Shown here: positions 33,915 to 42,060 of the stretch, piece after piece
How the letters are laid out: every line of letters starts with the position of its first letter
Position numbering within the stretch: position 1 is the stretch's first letter
NCBI GenBank assembly: GCA_900767195.1
Contig: CAAFYG010000105.1
Location: forward strand, 1 to 42,085
Source of the DNA: Clostridia bacterium
GTDB taxonomy: Bacteria; Bacillota; Clostridia; Christensenellales; Borkfalkiaceae
Direction of reading: 5' to 3'
Length of the DNA: 42,085 bases
Translations under genes and position numbers: made by a program
The notes under the pieces: model-generated
The model's input: only the letters and a program-made list of their open reading frames with translations
What the model was told of the DNA's origin: nothing
Database searches by the model: none

Positions 33915-34937
33915 TTACAGCCCCCGCAGGCGTTTTTTAATCTCGCTTTCTTTCATGCCTGCGTTCAGGCACACCATCGCCGCGCGCACGTTCGCACATT
34001 CCGTTTTCCGGCGCAGCACGTAGTACAAAAACGGCTCGCTACCCGAAAGCTCGTACTTCCGCGCTTCAAACAACCGGATTTCCGTTTCCGCAAGCCGCTT
34101 TTCCGCTTCCGCAACGCTTCCCGATTCCTTCGCTATACGATACAATTCGTACACGGTTTTCAATGTCTTCTTTTTCGAGCCGCCCGCGCTCGCGCAAGCC
34201 TTATTATACAGCTTTTCCGCCTGTTCCGTATTTTCCGCAAAGCAAAACGAAAAATCTTCCGCCGAGAGCGCGCCGCAAGGCACATACTGCCCCGCCGCGG
34301 TTTCCGCCGAACCCGAACGCAGCGCCGTTACGAGATTTGTGAGATCGGCTTTTTCTTTCAGCGCGCCCCGAAGCGCGCGCCGCGCCTTTCCCGCGCCTTT
34401 GCATATCTCGAAAAGATGCGCGTACAACGCCTTTTCAAACGCCGCGCCCACTTCCGCGCCCTTGCCTGCCGCGCCGCCTTCGCACGCCTTTTCCGCCTCG
34501 GCAACCGCCAAAGCAAGATACGCGGGCAATAAAGAATAATCCTCGGTTTCAAACGCTTCGGCAATCTTTTTCACAGCCAACGCGCCTTCCGGAGCAAGCA
34601 TTTTCCTTTCTTCCGCGCCCGTAAGTTTCGCCTTGAAATACGCCTTTACGTTATGACAGTCGAGCGGGGCTAAAAAATACTCTTTTTCCGCCTCGCTGCC
34701 CGCATATTCGCGAATAAAAGCGTTTGTTTTCGCCTCTTCCGCCGCGATCAACGTCTCCGTTTCGTCCGAAGAAAAATTTGCGTTTTCCGCGCCGTCGTTT
34801 TCGCCGCCGAACCCGCTTTCTTTTAAGGCGCGCAACGCGCTCGCCGCGTCCGTCTCAATCAGCCGCAGCAGTTTATCCCCGAGAAAATATTTTTCTTTCG
34901 CCGCAATCACGCCGTTCGCGTAAGTCCTCGAAATCAC
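33915..34937 (-). CDS. ntpC: V-type ATP synthase subunit C
   Basis: Subunit C (d-type) couples the rotor shaft to the membrane c-ring. 340 residues, mostly helical, Ala- and Glu-rich, with a typical N-terminus (TYANGVIAAKEKYFLGDKLLRLI) and C-terminal PFLYYVLRRKTECANVRAAMVCLNAGM. The start is GTG 34937, overlapping the E-subunit stop as GTGA, so translation is coupled. Sequence divergence in this subunit is normal. Confidence 0.9.
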   Translation of the reverse strand: MISRTYANGVIAAKEKYFLGDKLLRLIETDAASALRALKESGFGGENDGAENANFSSDETETLIAAEEAKTNAFIREYAGSEAEKEYFLAPLDCHNVKAYFKAKLTGAEERKMLAPEGALAVKKIAEAFETEDYSLLPAYLALAVAEAEKACEGGAAGKGAEVGAAFEKALYAHLFEICKGAGKARRALRGALKEKADLTNLVTALRSGSAETAAGQYVPCGALSAEDFSFCFAENTEQAEKLYNKACASAGGSKKKTLKTVYELYRIAKESGSVAEAEKRLAETEIRLFEARKYELSGSEPFLYYVLRRKTECANVRAAMVCLNAGMKESEIKKRLRGL

Positions 34938-35575
34938 TCGCTTTTCTCCTTCGCCGAAACGCCCGAATCCGCCCCCGCGCTCACACCGCCGAAAAGCTCC
35001 GCCGCGATACTCGCTTCGTACTTCTCTCTGTCCGCTTTTAAAAGCGCGCCGAAAGAAAGATCTTTATCCGCCGTATCGCCGGAAAGATACAATCCGCCGT
35101 CGAAATTTCCGCCCGCAAGCGCTTTCGCTTCGCCGCCCGAAACGATTTTCAGCTTCTTTTCGGCAAACACGGGCAAAAGTTTCACTGCCGCAGCGTACTT
35201 GAAATCTTCGGCAAAAATCACTCTGTCACCCTCTTCGGCATACGTTTTCAACAGCCGATCGAAAAGCGATAAAGTTTCCTCTTTTCCAAGTCCTTTCAAT
35301 CGCGCTTTCGCTTCCGCGTACACGTTTTCCACGGCTTTTTTCCGCGCGGCGAGCATAATTTTTTTCACGTCGAGCCGAGCGGTGGCGGCATAATGCGCGG
35401 CTACGGCGGCGGCGCGTTTTTCCACGTCGCTTTCCGTTTCGCGCCGCAGTCGTTCCGCTTCCGCTTTCGCCCCGCTTTCCGTTTCGTCCGCTTTCTTTTT
35501 TCCAGCGGCAAGAATACTTTCCGCTTCGGCTTTGCCCTCGCAGCGTATTCTCTCTACGATGCTTTCCACACTCAT
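34934..35575 (-). CDS. ntpE: V-type ATP synthase subunit E
   Basis: Peripheral-stalk subunit that pairs with the H/G-type subunit. 213 residues: long N-terminal charged helix (IRCEGKAEAESILAAGKKKADETESGAKAEAERL region) and a C-terminal globular domain. Starts with ATG 35575 24 bases after the proteolipid gene. The C-terminus has a Ser/Gly/Ala-rich tail that is less conserved. Assignment rests on helix pattern and operon position as well as sequence. Confidence 0.88.
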   Translation of the reverse strand: MSVESIVERIRCEGKAEAESILAAGKKKADETESGAKAEAERLRRETESDVEKRAAAVAAHYAATARLDVKKIMLAARKKAVENVYAEAKARLKGLGKEETLSLFDRLLKTYAEEGDRVIFAEDFKYAAAVKLLPVFAEKKLKIVSGGEAKALAGGNFDGGLYLSGDTADKDLSFGALLKADREKYEASIAAELFGGVSAGADSGVSAKEKSE

Positions 35576-35599
35576 TTTATCGTTTCCTTAAAACCGCGC

Positions 35600-36079
35600 T
35601 TATAACGCCGCCGTCACTACGGGCGCAAGCGTCACCGTGATCCCGCCTACAAGCATAATCGAAATAATCAAACCGAGAATGGCGTAAAACTCGATCATAC
35701 CGGGATACACGATCAGCTTACCGGAAAGAGATTCCTGCTTGCCTACCGCGTAAATACAATTCGCCGCGCACTTGCCCTGCATAATGCCGGAAACAAGACC
35801 GGAAATCGCCATCGGCATCACCGCGGCAAACACCGCCCAGCCCGAAGACACGTCCATGCCCGCTTTCAGCTGCGCCGAAGCGATCAGACCGATAATGAAG
35901 CCGTAAATACCCTGCGTAGCGGGCAGAAGCACAAGCACCATCACTTTACCGAACTTCTTCGGCTCTTCGCCAAGCACGCCCGCAGCCGCCGTACCCGTCT
36001 TGTACAAGCCGAGACACGAACCGATGCCGCAAAACAGCACGCATGCCGCAATACCGAACAATGCAATCATATAACCCAT
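35600..36079 (-). CDS. ntpK: V-type ATP synthase subunit K (proteolipid), predicted Na+-binding
   Basis: 159 residues with four transmembrane helices (two fused hairpins), as in Enterococcus NtpK. Ion-site residues are Leu 52, Thr 55 and Gln 56 (LLPATQGIYGF), Gln 101 (IMQGK) and Glu 130 (GMIEFYAI). These correspond one-to-one, with a constant offset of nine, to L61, T64, Q65, Q110 and E139, the Na+ ligands in the E. hirae K ring. So a Na+-translocating enzyme is predicted. It lies between subunits I and E in the operon. Confidence 0.95.
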   Translation of the reverse strand: MGYMIALFGIAACVLFCGIGSCLGLYKTGTAAAGVLGEEPKKFGKVMVLVLLPATQGIYGFIIGLIASAQLKAGMDVSSGWAVFAAVMPMAISGLVSGIMQGKCAANCIYAVGKQESLSGKLIVYPGMIEFYAILGLIISIMLVGGITVTLAPVVTAAL

Positions 36080-36191
36080 AAGAAAAATCCTCCGATCTTA
36101 ATCGTTTTTATTTTTTTCGCCGTCCGCGTTCTTATGTTCCGCGCCCGACGTTTTTAACCAACTTTTTTATGCCGTTTCCGGGTTTTTTCCG

Positions 36192-38192
36192 TTACGCCGC
36201 CGCTTCCGCCGGCAGCAGATACACATACTTTTGCGAACTTCCGAGCGGCGTGAAAAGCTCGCCCTCGCCTTCGTAGAACTTTCCGAAAAATTCCACGTAT
36301 TGAAGCCGCGCGTCGTGAATATATGCGCCGAGCAAACTCATCGCCAGGTTAAACGCATGCCCCGCCACCATGAGCGCCACGCCGAGAACAGCCACAATCG
36401 CGTTGCCGCCCGTAATAAACGCCATCGCGTAAGTAGAAACGATGTTCGCGATTACCGCGCCCGAAAGCAGCAACCCGTAAAGCCGCGCGTAACTCAATAC
36501 GTCCGAAGCGTAATTGATCACGCCGTACGCCGCGCCGAACCCTTTCGTAAACCGCGCAAAAAACTTCTGACCATGTCCTGCCGTGAGCATCGCGATCGCA
36601 AGCGATACCCCTGCCGTAATGCCGCCCGCCGATTTGAAAAGAGGCAGATTGCTCTCTTCCACAAACCCGATCACGGCGAGAAACGCGCCGAGCGAGAAAA
36701 ACGCCCACACCACGCCGTCGTAAATTCCGCCCGCAATATCGCCACGCCGCCAGCATTGCACCGCGCGGCAGATATAGCCCACGAAAATCTGCACGATGCC
36801 GATTTCCATACTGATCACCAGCACGCTCGGCACGGATATGCCCGCTAAATTCCACATATCTTTCTGCATATCGGGCATCACCGTAAACGGCAACACCTGC
36901 AATCCGAGCAGCGAATTGAATAATACGCCCCAGATCACGGAAAACACGCCGCCCATCGCAAACACCGCCGAAAGCCGCTTGAAGCCGCTTTCACGTGCGC
37001 GGTTTTTCCACCAGATCAACCCGCCGCCGAGCATCATAATCAAGCCGTAACCTATATCGCCCATGATAAAGCCCATGAAAAGCGAATAGAAAAATCCCAT
37101 CACCGTATTCGGATCGAACTCGCGGCTGTTCGGCACGGAATACATATTTGTAATGTCCTCGAAATTCCGCACCGCTTTATTGTTTTTTAGAAGCGTCGGC
37201 GGATTTTCCTCTTCCGTCGGCTCGGCGAACTCGTAGTAGCACGCGCCCGTCGTGTTTTCAAGCGCAAGTTTCACTTCTTCCGCGCTCTCTTGCGGCACAT
37301 AAGCTTCCAGTAAAAACACCCGTTCCGTCGCGCGAAGATCGTCCGATACGTTCTCTTTTTCCAAAAGGTAGGAAAGATAATCGGAATACGTTTTCAAAAA
37401 CGGCAATTTTTTCGAAAGCTCGTAAAATTCCGTTGCGTTCTTTTCCTGCGCCGCGCCGTTTTTCGCAATCGCCGCCGCCACGCTCTCATAGCGCGCCTTT
37501 GCCGAAACGAATCCGTTTTCACCGTATTCGTAAGGATATGCAGAAAAACCGCTCGCGCTCAGAAGATTATCAAGCTTGTCCTTCTCGTCTTTCAGATAAG
37601 CAAGCGCGTACACGCCGCCCGCCTCGCATTTGCAAAGCTTTTCCGCCGCCGCGCCCGCATACTCTTTTTCGCCGAGCGCCGCAAGAAAATCTTCTTCTTT
37701 CGCCGCCGGAATCACGCCAAGCAAAAACCCCGCGCGCCGCCCCTTTTCCAGATCGGAAAAAGGCAGATCCACGCTCTCATACGGCGTTAAAGACTTTTCT
37801 TCGCGTGCTAAGGCGTACCCTTCTGCCGTTAAAGCGGCTTTTTCTTCCGAAAGCGACTTCGCTTTCGCGATCATCTCGTCCGCCTCGCCGAATTTTTCTT
37901 TCATGCCCATAAAGCACGAGTACGAAACGTCGAACCCGTCTTTTAAATAATCGACTTTTGCGCCGTGATCTCGCGCGTAATCTTCCGCGGCCTTCGTTAA
38001 AAGCCGCAGCGCGTTTTCCGTATCCGCCGCACGCAACAAAAGCGCGGCGTCGTCCTTTACGGGGATCGCCGTGCCTTCTTCTTCGCTTTGTTTTTTCACC
38101 TCCGCGGCGCGCGTTTTCTGTAACGCGTCCAAGATAACGTCCTTATCGGAAAGCATCGCCGCCAACTGAAGTTTTTGCATTTTCGCAATCAT
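36192..38192 (-). CDS. ntpI: V-type ATP synthase subunit I (a-type stator)
   Basis: Membrane stator subunit forming the ion half-channels. 666 residues from ATG 38192 (MIAKMQKLQLAAML); a longer reading overlaps the upstream gene and is unlikely. The N-terminal half is soluble and helical; from about residue 370 there are some seven or eight membrane spans, beginning after DPNTVMGFFYSLFMGFIMGDIGYGL. The C-terminal region contains GAYIHDARLQYVEFFGKFYEGEGELFTPL, typical of subunit I, and a conserved Arg in this segment is the expected ion-channel arginine. It starts seven bases after the H-subunit stop. Confidence 0.95.
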   Translation of the reverse strand: MIAKMQKLQLAAMLSDKDVILDALQKTRAAEVKKQSEEEGTAIPVKDDAALLLRAADTENALRLLTKAAEDYARDHGAKVDYLKDGFDVSYSCFMGMKEKFGEADEMIAKAKSLSEEKAALTAEGYALAREEKSLTPYESVDLPFSDLEKGRRAGFLLGVIPAAKEEDFLAALGEKEYAGAAAEKLCKCEAGGVYALAYLKDEKDKLDNLLSASGFSAYPYEYGENGFVSAKARYESVAAAIAKNGAAQEKNATEFYELSKKLPFLKTYSDYLSYLLEKENVSDDLRATERVFLLEAYVPQESAEEVKLALENTTGACYYEFAEPTEEENPPTLLKNNKAVRNFEDITNMYSVPNSREFDPNTVMGFFYSLFMGFIMGDIGYGLIMMLGGGLIWWKNRARESGFKRLSAVFAMGGVFSVIWGVLFNSLLGLQVLPFTVMPDMQKDMWNLAGISVPSVLVISMEIGIVQIFVGYICRAVQCWRRGDIAGGIYDGVVWAFFSLGAFLAVIGFVEESNLPLFKSAGGITAGVSLAIAMLTAGHGQKFFARFTKGFGAAYGVINYASDVLSYARLYGLLLSGAVIANIVSTYAMAFITGGNAIVAVLGVALMVAGHAFNLAMSLLGAYIHDARLQYVEFFGKFYEGEGELFTPLGSSQKYVYLLPAEAAA

Positions 38193-38199
38193 ACGCCGC

Positions 38200-38529
38200 T
38201 CACGCTTCCTCTTTTTCGCCTTCCACAATCCGCCGCACAATCCAGCTCACGGAAATTTCGCTGTTTTCCGCCGCGCTTTTCACCTGCTCCAAAGCAAGTT
38301 TTTTCGCCTTTTCGATCTCTTCGCCGTAGCGTTTTTCGCTCTGTGCGTTCGCGAGTCGCAGCTGCGTTTCCGAATACGCCTTGCAAACGCCCGCGTTCGC
38401 CGTCAGCGTGTTTTTCGCCCGCACTTCCGCTTCACGCTGCAATAATTCAGACTGCGCCACGGCGCTTTCCTTTTCGTAATCCGCCTGCTTTTCCGCGTCT
38501 TTTATCGCTTCTATGATCTGCGCATTCAT
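38200..38529 (-). CDS. ntpF: V-type ATP synthase subunit H (G-type peripheral stalk)
   Basis: First gene of the operon. 109 residues from ATG 38529 (MNAQIIEAIKDAEKQADY), almost wholly helical and charged with heptad-like spacing, matching the small stalk coiled-coil subunit that pairs with E. It is placed directly before subunit I as in other clostridial V-ATPase operons. An AAGGA SD-like element lies ten bases before the start. An in-frame ATG twelve codons upstream lacks support. Confidence 0.85.
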   Translation of the reverse strand: MNAQIIEAIKDAEKQADYEKESAVAQSELLQREAEVRAKNTLTANAGVCKAYSETQLRLANAQSEKRYGEEIEKAKKLALEQVKSAAENSEISVSWIVRRIVEGEKEEA

Positions 38530-38574
38530 TTGCCCACCGTCCTTTCGCAGCACTTTGCTTCGCACGCATTTTTT

Positions 38575-38603
38575 ATTTTATCGCACGCCCGAAAAATGTA
38601 CAA
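38575..38603 (-). promoter_or_regulatory. Proximal promoter of the V-ATPase operon
   Basis: Minus strand: TTGTAC (38598-38603), 17-base spacer, TAAAAT (38575-38580). Start predicted near 38567, about 38 bases before the first gene. The -35 lies in a hairpin (GAAAAATG/CATTTTTTC, 38591-38615). Confidence 0.55.
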
Positions 38604-38698
38604 TATCATTTTTTCAAAGCTTTCATTCCCTTTTGATATACCTTTTATCCGCCGCCCGCGTGCCGTCGCGCGGCAGAAGCCATCCGTACACTATTTAT

Positions 38699-38727
38699 AG
38701 TATACTCCAAAAAGCTTTTTTTGTCAA
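38699..38727 (-). promoter_or_regulatory. Distal promoter of the V-ATPase operon
   Basis: Minus strand: perfect TTGACA (38722-38727), 17-base spacer, TATACT (38699-38704). Start predicted near 38692, giving a leader of about 160 bases containing a GC-rich hairpin (about 38650-38676) and only very short open frames. Confidence 0.85.
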
Positions 38728-38806
38728 ACGAATGGCGCAGACTTTTCTGTGAAATCGCCGCGAATTTTTCCGTTTTTACCGCAACGCGCGCCACCGCGGC
38801 CAAAAC

Positions 38807-40276
38807 TCACAATAAATGCCGCACGGGTAAAATCACAATCCTGAGCGCGGAATATACAAGGCTTTTCATAATCGGCACGCGCCCGCCCGCATAATTTTCG
38901 CCGTATAAAAACTCATAGCCGCCGTCCGGATTCCGTCTCGTCAGCACGCCGCTTGCGGCATAAGAACGCACCTGTGCTTTCAATTCTTCGTTGATCTTTT
39001 CACAATCGATTGCCAGCACCGTTTCCGTGTTCAGATACGCGCTGCGCATATCGAGATTAAACGAACCGATATAGCTCATATTCCCGCCGGACAAAATCGT
39101 TTTCACGTGCGAAGAACGCGCCCCGGATATTTCCAATACGTCCGCGCCCGTCTTTAATATCGAAATTTTCTCGTTCAGAAAGTCCGCGCACCCCCAGGGA
39201 TTTGCGCCGCTTTCCACCGCATTCGTTACAATCGTAATCGCCGCTTTGCTTTCCGCAAGCGAAGTTAAATCGGAATACATCGCCTTATCGCAGATTGCGT
39301 AGGGCGTTTGTATCGTCGTTTCGCCCCCGCCTTTCAGCTCGTTTAATAAAGACTTCCATAAAAGCGGCTGTTTTACCCAAGCTTGCGTTTCGCCGTGCAG
39401 AAGGGTAATTCCGCGCGTTGCCGTCGTTTCCGTTTCCACGTTGATCGGCAGCGAAATCGCGGAGAATTTTTCTTTCATCGCCGCATACCTTGCCCGCAGC
39501 GTTTCCGCCTGTTTTTCATAGCGTTTTCCGCGCTCTGATCCCTCGAAACGCGCGTTATGCTTTTCCTGCCATACATGCGAAAAATACTCTTTCACTTCGC
39601 CTATCGAGCGTGTTTTTTCGCCGCCGCCCGCCGCATTAGCGTTCACGGAGGAAGAACAGCTCACCAGCACGTCGCGATCGATATTCCGCTTGCTTTCTTT
39701 ACCGTATTCGCCAAGAAAATAATCGCCGATATTCCTGCCGCCGAGAATGTAGAAATCGTCGTCACACACAAGATATTTGTCGTGCAAGCGAAAATTCGCC
39801 CGCCAAAACGCAAAAGGGTTTACGGGGTTATAAATTTTCACTTCGGCGTTTTCGTGACCGGCAAGCGCTTTAAATCCGGAAAAAGCGACCAGTTTTCCCT
39901 GATTGAAACCGTCGATGATGATTTTTACCTTCACGCCGCGTTCCGCCGCGGCAAAAAGAGCGCACGTCACGTCCGCTCCGCTTTCGTCGTTATAGAAAGA
40001 ATAAGTAGAAAGCAGAATCTCGTTTTCCGCACGCTCGATCAGGCGCAAGCGATATAAAAGCGCGCTTTGGTTATCGTCGATCACCGCCGCCCGCTCGGCG
40101 CAGTTCAGATCGTTTTTACGGGAAGAAACGGGATCGAGCGTAAATTTTTTGCGGAACAAAGGCGGAAAAAAACCGCAGACGAAAAAATAACCGAGGATCG
40201 CCGCGGCCGCCCCGATCGCAATTTTTTTCAATAAGTATTTTTTGCCGATTTTGCTACGCATCTTCATATCCGTCAT
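38807..40276 (-). CDS. Phospholipase D-like / cardiolipin synthase-like membrane protein
   Basis: 489 residues from ATG 40276. One N-terminal transmembrane helix (about 17-35), then two PLD repeats. Repeat 1 has a full HKD motif (HDKYLVCD: His 165, Lys 167, Asp 172) followed by GGRNIGDYF. Repeat 2 has HVKTILSG (His 390, Lys 392) with Gly at the usual Asp position, then the family GSFNLDMRS. Cardiolipin synthases transfer phosphatidyl groups between phosphatidylglycerols; phospholipase or nuclease activity is an alternative. An upstream in-frame ATG at 40330 precedes the promoter and is rejected; ATG 40267 or 40261 are also possible starts. No SD is clear, so the start is uncertain by five codons. 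Confidence 0.85.
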   Translation of the reverse strand: MTDMKMRSKIGKKYLLKKIAIGAAAAILGYFFVCGFFPPLFRKKFTLDPVSSRKNDLNCAERAAVIDDNQSALLYRLRLIERAENEILLSTYSFYNDESGADVTCALFAAAERGVKVKIIIDGFNQGKLVAFSGFKALAGHENAEVKIYNPVNPFAFWRANFRLHDKYLVCDDDFYILGGRNIGDYFLGEYGKESKRNIDRDVLVSCSSSVNANAAGGGEKTRSIGEVKEYFSHVWQEKHNARFEGSERGKRYEKQAETLRARYAAMKEKFSAISLPINVETETTATRGITLLHGETQAWVKQPLLWKSLLNELKGGGETTIQTPYAICDKAMYSDLTSLAESKAAITIVTNAVESGANPWGCADFLNEKISILKTGADVLEISGARSSHVKTILSGGNMSYIGSFNLDMRSAYLNTETVLAIDCEKINEELKAQVRSYAASGVLTRRNPDGGYEFLYGENYAGGRVPIMKSLVYSALRIVILPVRHLL

Positions 40277-40288
40277 ATTTATACATAT

Positions 40289-40317
40289 AGTGTAGCATTT
40301 TCGAAAAATAATTGCAA
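40289..40317 (-). promoter_or_regulatory. Promoter of the PLD-like gene
   Basis: Minus strand: TTGCAA (40312-40317), 17-base spacer ending TGC, TACACT (40289-40294). Start predicted near 40282, only about six bases before the first usable ATG. Confidence 0.7.
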
Positions 40318-40343
40318 GCAAATTCGGCAAAAGAATGCAAAGC

Positions 40344-40402
40344 CTTTTTAATAGCCTTCCCCTTGGGGGGAAGGTGTCTGCGGTAGCAGACGAATGAGGG
40401 GC
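40344..40402. repeat. Hairpin repeat element, copy 1
   Basis: Opens TTTTTAATAGCCTTCCCCTT, has an 8-bp hairpin CCTTCCCC-TTGG-GGGGAAGG (40355-40374) and a 6-bp hairpin GTCTGC-GGTA-GCAGAC (40376-40391), then ends AATGAGGGGC. The opening and ending recur in copy 2 nearby. I recall similar hairpin repeats ending ATGAGGGGC in gut clostridial genomes. Confidence 0.7.
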
Positions 40403-40410
40403 GCAACTTG

Positions 40411-40550
40411 TTTTCTAATAGTCTTCGCCTTTTCTCTTCAACGAGAAAAACGCAAAAAATCCTACGCCCCCTGGGAGACATTTCTCGCCGAGTTGCCGTC
40501 CAAAGGCAACCTCGGCGGCTTGCTCTTCGCAAAACGAAGTGATGAGGGGC
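40411..40550. repeat. Hairpin repeat element, copy 2 (longer variant)
   Basis: Opens TTTTCTAATAGTCTTCGCCTT, similar to copy 1, and ends GATGAGGGGC. Between are nested stems: GCCGAG-TTGCC pairing with GGCAA-C-CTCGGC (about 40487-40516) and CTTCG-CAAAA-CGAAG. Copies 1 and 2 are adjacent and in the same orientation. Confidence 0.65.
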
Positions 40551-40586
40551 AGTTTCAACACCGAATAGCGATTTTTCTAACTTTTT

Positions 40587-40709
40587 TTATAACTCTGCCA
40601 AATTAATTATTTTTTTGCCCAATTTCTTTGCATATTCCAACGTTTTATACGCGCCGCCCCAATCTTTGTTTACATACGCCACTACATAATCCGCCGTATT
40701 TTCGGCTGA
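40587..40709 (-). pseudogene. Remnant of a SLOG/DUF1273-like gene (C-terminal 39 codons)
   Basis: On the minus strand an open stretch without a start encodes ...AENTADYVVAYVNKDWG, then GAYKTLEYAKKLGKKIINLAEL and stop. The pattern ADYVVAYV...GGAYKT..YAKKLGKKIINL matches the C-terminus of small Rossmann-like SLOG (YoqJ/DUF1273-type) proteins as I know them. A TGA lies one codon upstream and the remaining ~100 residues are absent, so this is a decayed fragment. Its codon use is more AT-rich than the flanking genes. Confidence 0.6.
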
Positions 40710-40761
40710 TCAAAAATTTCCATTTATGTAGGTACACCTTCCTATATTTCAAAAAACTTTA

Positions 40762-40770
40762 TGCTATAAT
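40762..40770 (+). promoter_or_regulatory. Extended -10 promoter of the XRE regulator
   Basis: TGC followed by TATAAT (40765-40770), 43 bases before the start codon. No good -35. A small dyad AGGTACACCT lies at about 40730-40739 and could be an operator. Confidence 0.55.
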
Positions 40771-40812
40771 ATTTCTAAGGGCAATAAATCGCCCCGCACA
40801 AGGAGTATAAAA

Positions 40813-41130
40813 TTGATCAATATTCCCGCAAAACTTCGCATATTATGCAAAAGCAAAAATCTCACCCGTAAAGCACTCGCGCAAAAATCCGGCGTCAGCG
40901 TTTCTTGTATCAACAAAATCATCGCGCGCGGCAAAATGCCGAATTTCAAAACTTTCTACGCGCTTCTTTCCGCTTTAAACGTCACCGTTTCAGAATTTTT
41001 CGCCGATCATTTTCTCACGGCGGAAACCATGGACGAACTTGAACTGATCACCTACTACCGCGCGCTTCCGCCGGGTAAAAAAGAAGTCTTTCTAACTTTT
41101 CTCAAATTATTTTTCCCGCTCGGGTATTAA
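40813..41130 (+). CDS. XRE-family helix-turn-helix regulator
   Basis: 105 residues. The HTH (about 4-60) reads LRILCKSKNLTRKALAQKSGVS, then CINKIIARGKMPNFKTFYALLSALNVTVSEFF, as in lambda/Cro-type regulators. A short C-terminal helical segment (MDELELITYYRALPPGKKEVFL) is common in phage- and chromosome-borne versions. Start is TTG 40813 with a clear SD (AAGGAG). It lies next to a gene remnant and hairpin repeats. Targets unknown; probably self-regulating. Confidence 0.85.
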   Translation: MINIPAKLRILCKSKNLTRKALAQKSGVSVSCINKIIARGKMPNFKTFYALLSALNVTVSEFFADHFLTAETMDELELITYYRALPPGKKEVFLTFLKLFFPLGY

Positions 41131-41196
41131 ATTTCCCCCTTATATTTTTCCCCTTCTGCAAAGCAAACCGCCCCGCCACCCCGCAAAAAACGCCAC

Positions 41197-42060
41197 TCAC
41201 AAATTTTCTATCGTATACGTTCCGTCACGCTTCAAAGTCGCAATCACCGTGCCGTCGTAATCCGTGCGGTGAATATTTGCCCCGTTCCGTAAAAACCTGC
41301 CGAGTACGTCCGTCGAAGGGTGCGAATACGCGTTGTTTTTCCCTACCGAAATCACCGCGTCGCGCACGCCGAGCGCGCGGATAAATTCCTCGCCCGAAGA
41401 CCCGGCCGAACCGTGGTGCGCCGCCTTTAAAATTTCCACATCCGAAAGCGTGATTTCTTTCTCGTCGCACATAATCAGCCCCGCTTGCGCTTCGCGCAAA
41501 ATCGCTTTTTCCTTGTCCGCCGTAATATCGCCGCAGAAAAGCACCGTCGAGCCGAAATAATCAAGGTAAATCACCGCCGAAGTATCGTTCGTCGCACCGT
41601 CCTCGCCCTTTTTCTCGTTCGCCTTTTTATACTCGCTTTTCGGCGTATCCTTGCCAAGCGGCGAAATAAAGCAAAGCTCATACGGAAATTCACCCTCGGC
41701 ACAGGAAAGCGAAATGCCGCGATGCGAAAACGTGCATAAAACCTCTTCGTCTTTCGCCGCCGCCGAAAATTCGTCGAACGCCGCCCCGGCGTCGTAAGTC
41801 ACATACGGCATAAAGATTTCACCCGCACCCTTCACCGATACGATCTTCGCAAGACCGCCCGTATGATCCCCGTCCGTATGCGTCGCTACGAGATAATCGG
41901 GTTTTTCCACGCCCAGCGCATACAAATACCGCAGAATATATCTCGTGTGACCTTCCGCGCCGTCGCCGCCGTCGATCACCATCGTTTTTCCGTCCGGAAG
42001 CTCGATCACCGAGCAATCGCCCTGCCCCACCGAAAGAAAATGCACCCGCACGTCCCCGTT
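41197..42060 (-). CDS. ComEC/Rec2-like metallo-beta-lactamase-fold protein, 5' truncated by contig end
   Basis: About 287 genuine residues. Landmarks: VHFLSVGQGDCSVIELPDG at the visible start, DGGDG, the metal motif THTDGDHTGG (HxxxDH type), CGDI near 175 and AAHHGSAGSSGEEF near 220, then SVGKNNAYSHPS. These mark the stand-alone ComEC-like hydrolase group, which lacks the DNA channel. The upstream portion is missing. A longer reading to 42075 adds GTG and four codons (MLFRS) that come from adapter sequence and must be excluded. Substrate unknown; a signal peptide may have been lost with the missing end. Confidence 0.88.
   Translation of the reverse strand, partial: NGDVRVHFLSVGQGDCSVIELPDGKTMVIDGGDGAEGHTRYILRYLYALGVEKPDYLVATHTDGDHTGGLAKIVSVKGAGEIFMPYVTYDAGAAFDEFSAAAKDEEVLCTFSHRGISLSCAEGEFPYELCFISPLGKDTPKSEYKKANEKKGEDGATNDTSAVIYLDYFGSTVLFCGDITADKEKAILREAQAGLIMCDEKEITLSDVEILKAAHHGSAGSSGEEFIRALGVRDAVISVGKNNAYSHPSTDVLGRFLRNGANIHRTDYDGTVIATLKRDGTYTIENL

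Noticed and set aside
38530..38692. Riboswitch in the V-ATPase leader
   Set aside because: No conserved blocks of any riboswitch I know are visible; the only structure is a GC hairpin and an A/T hairpin.
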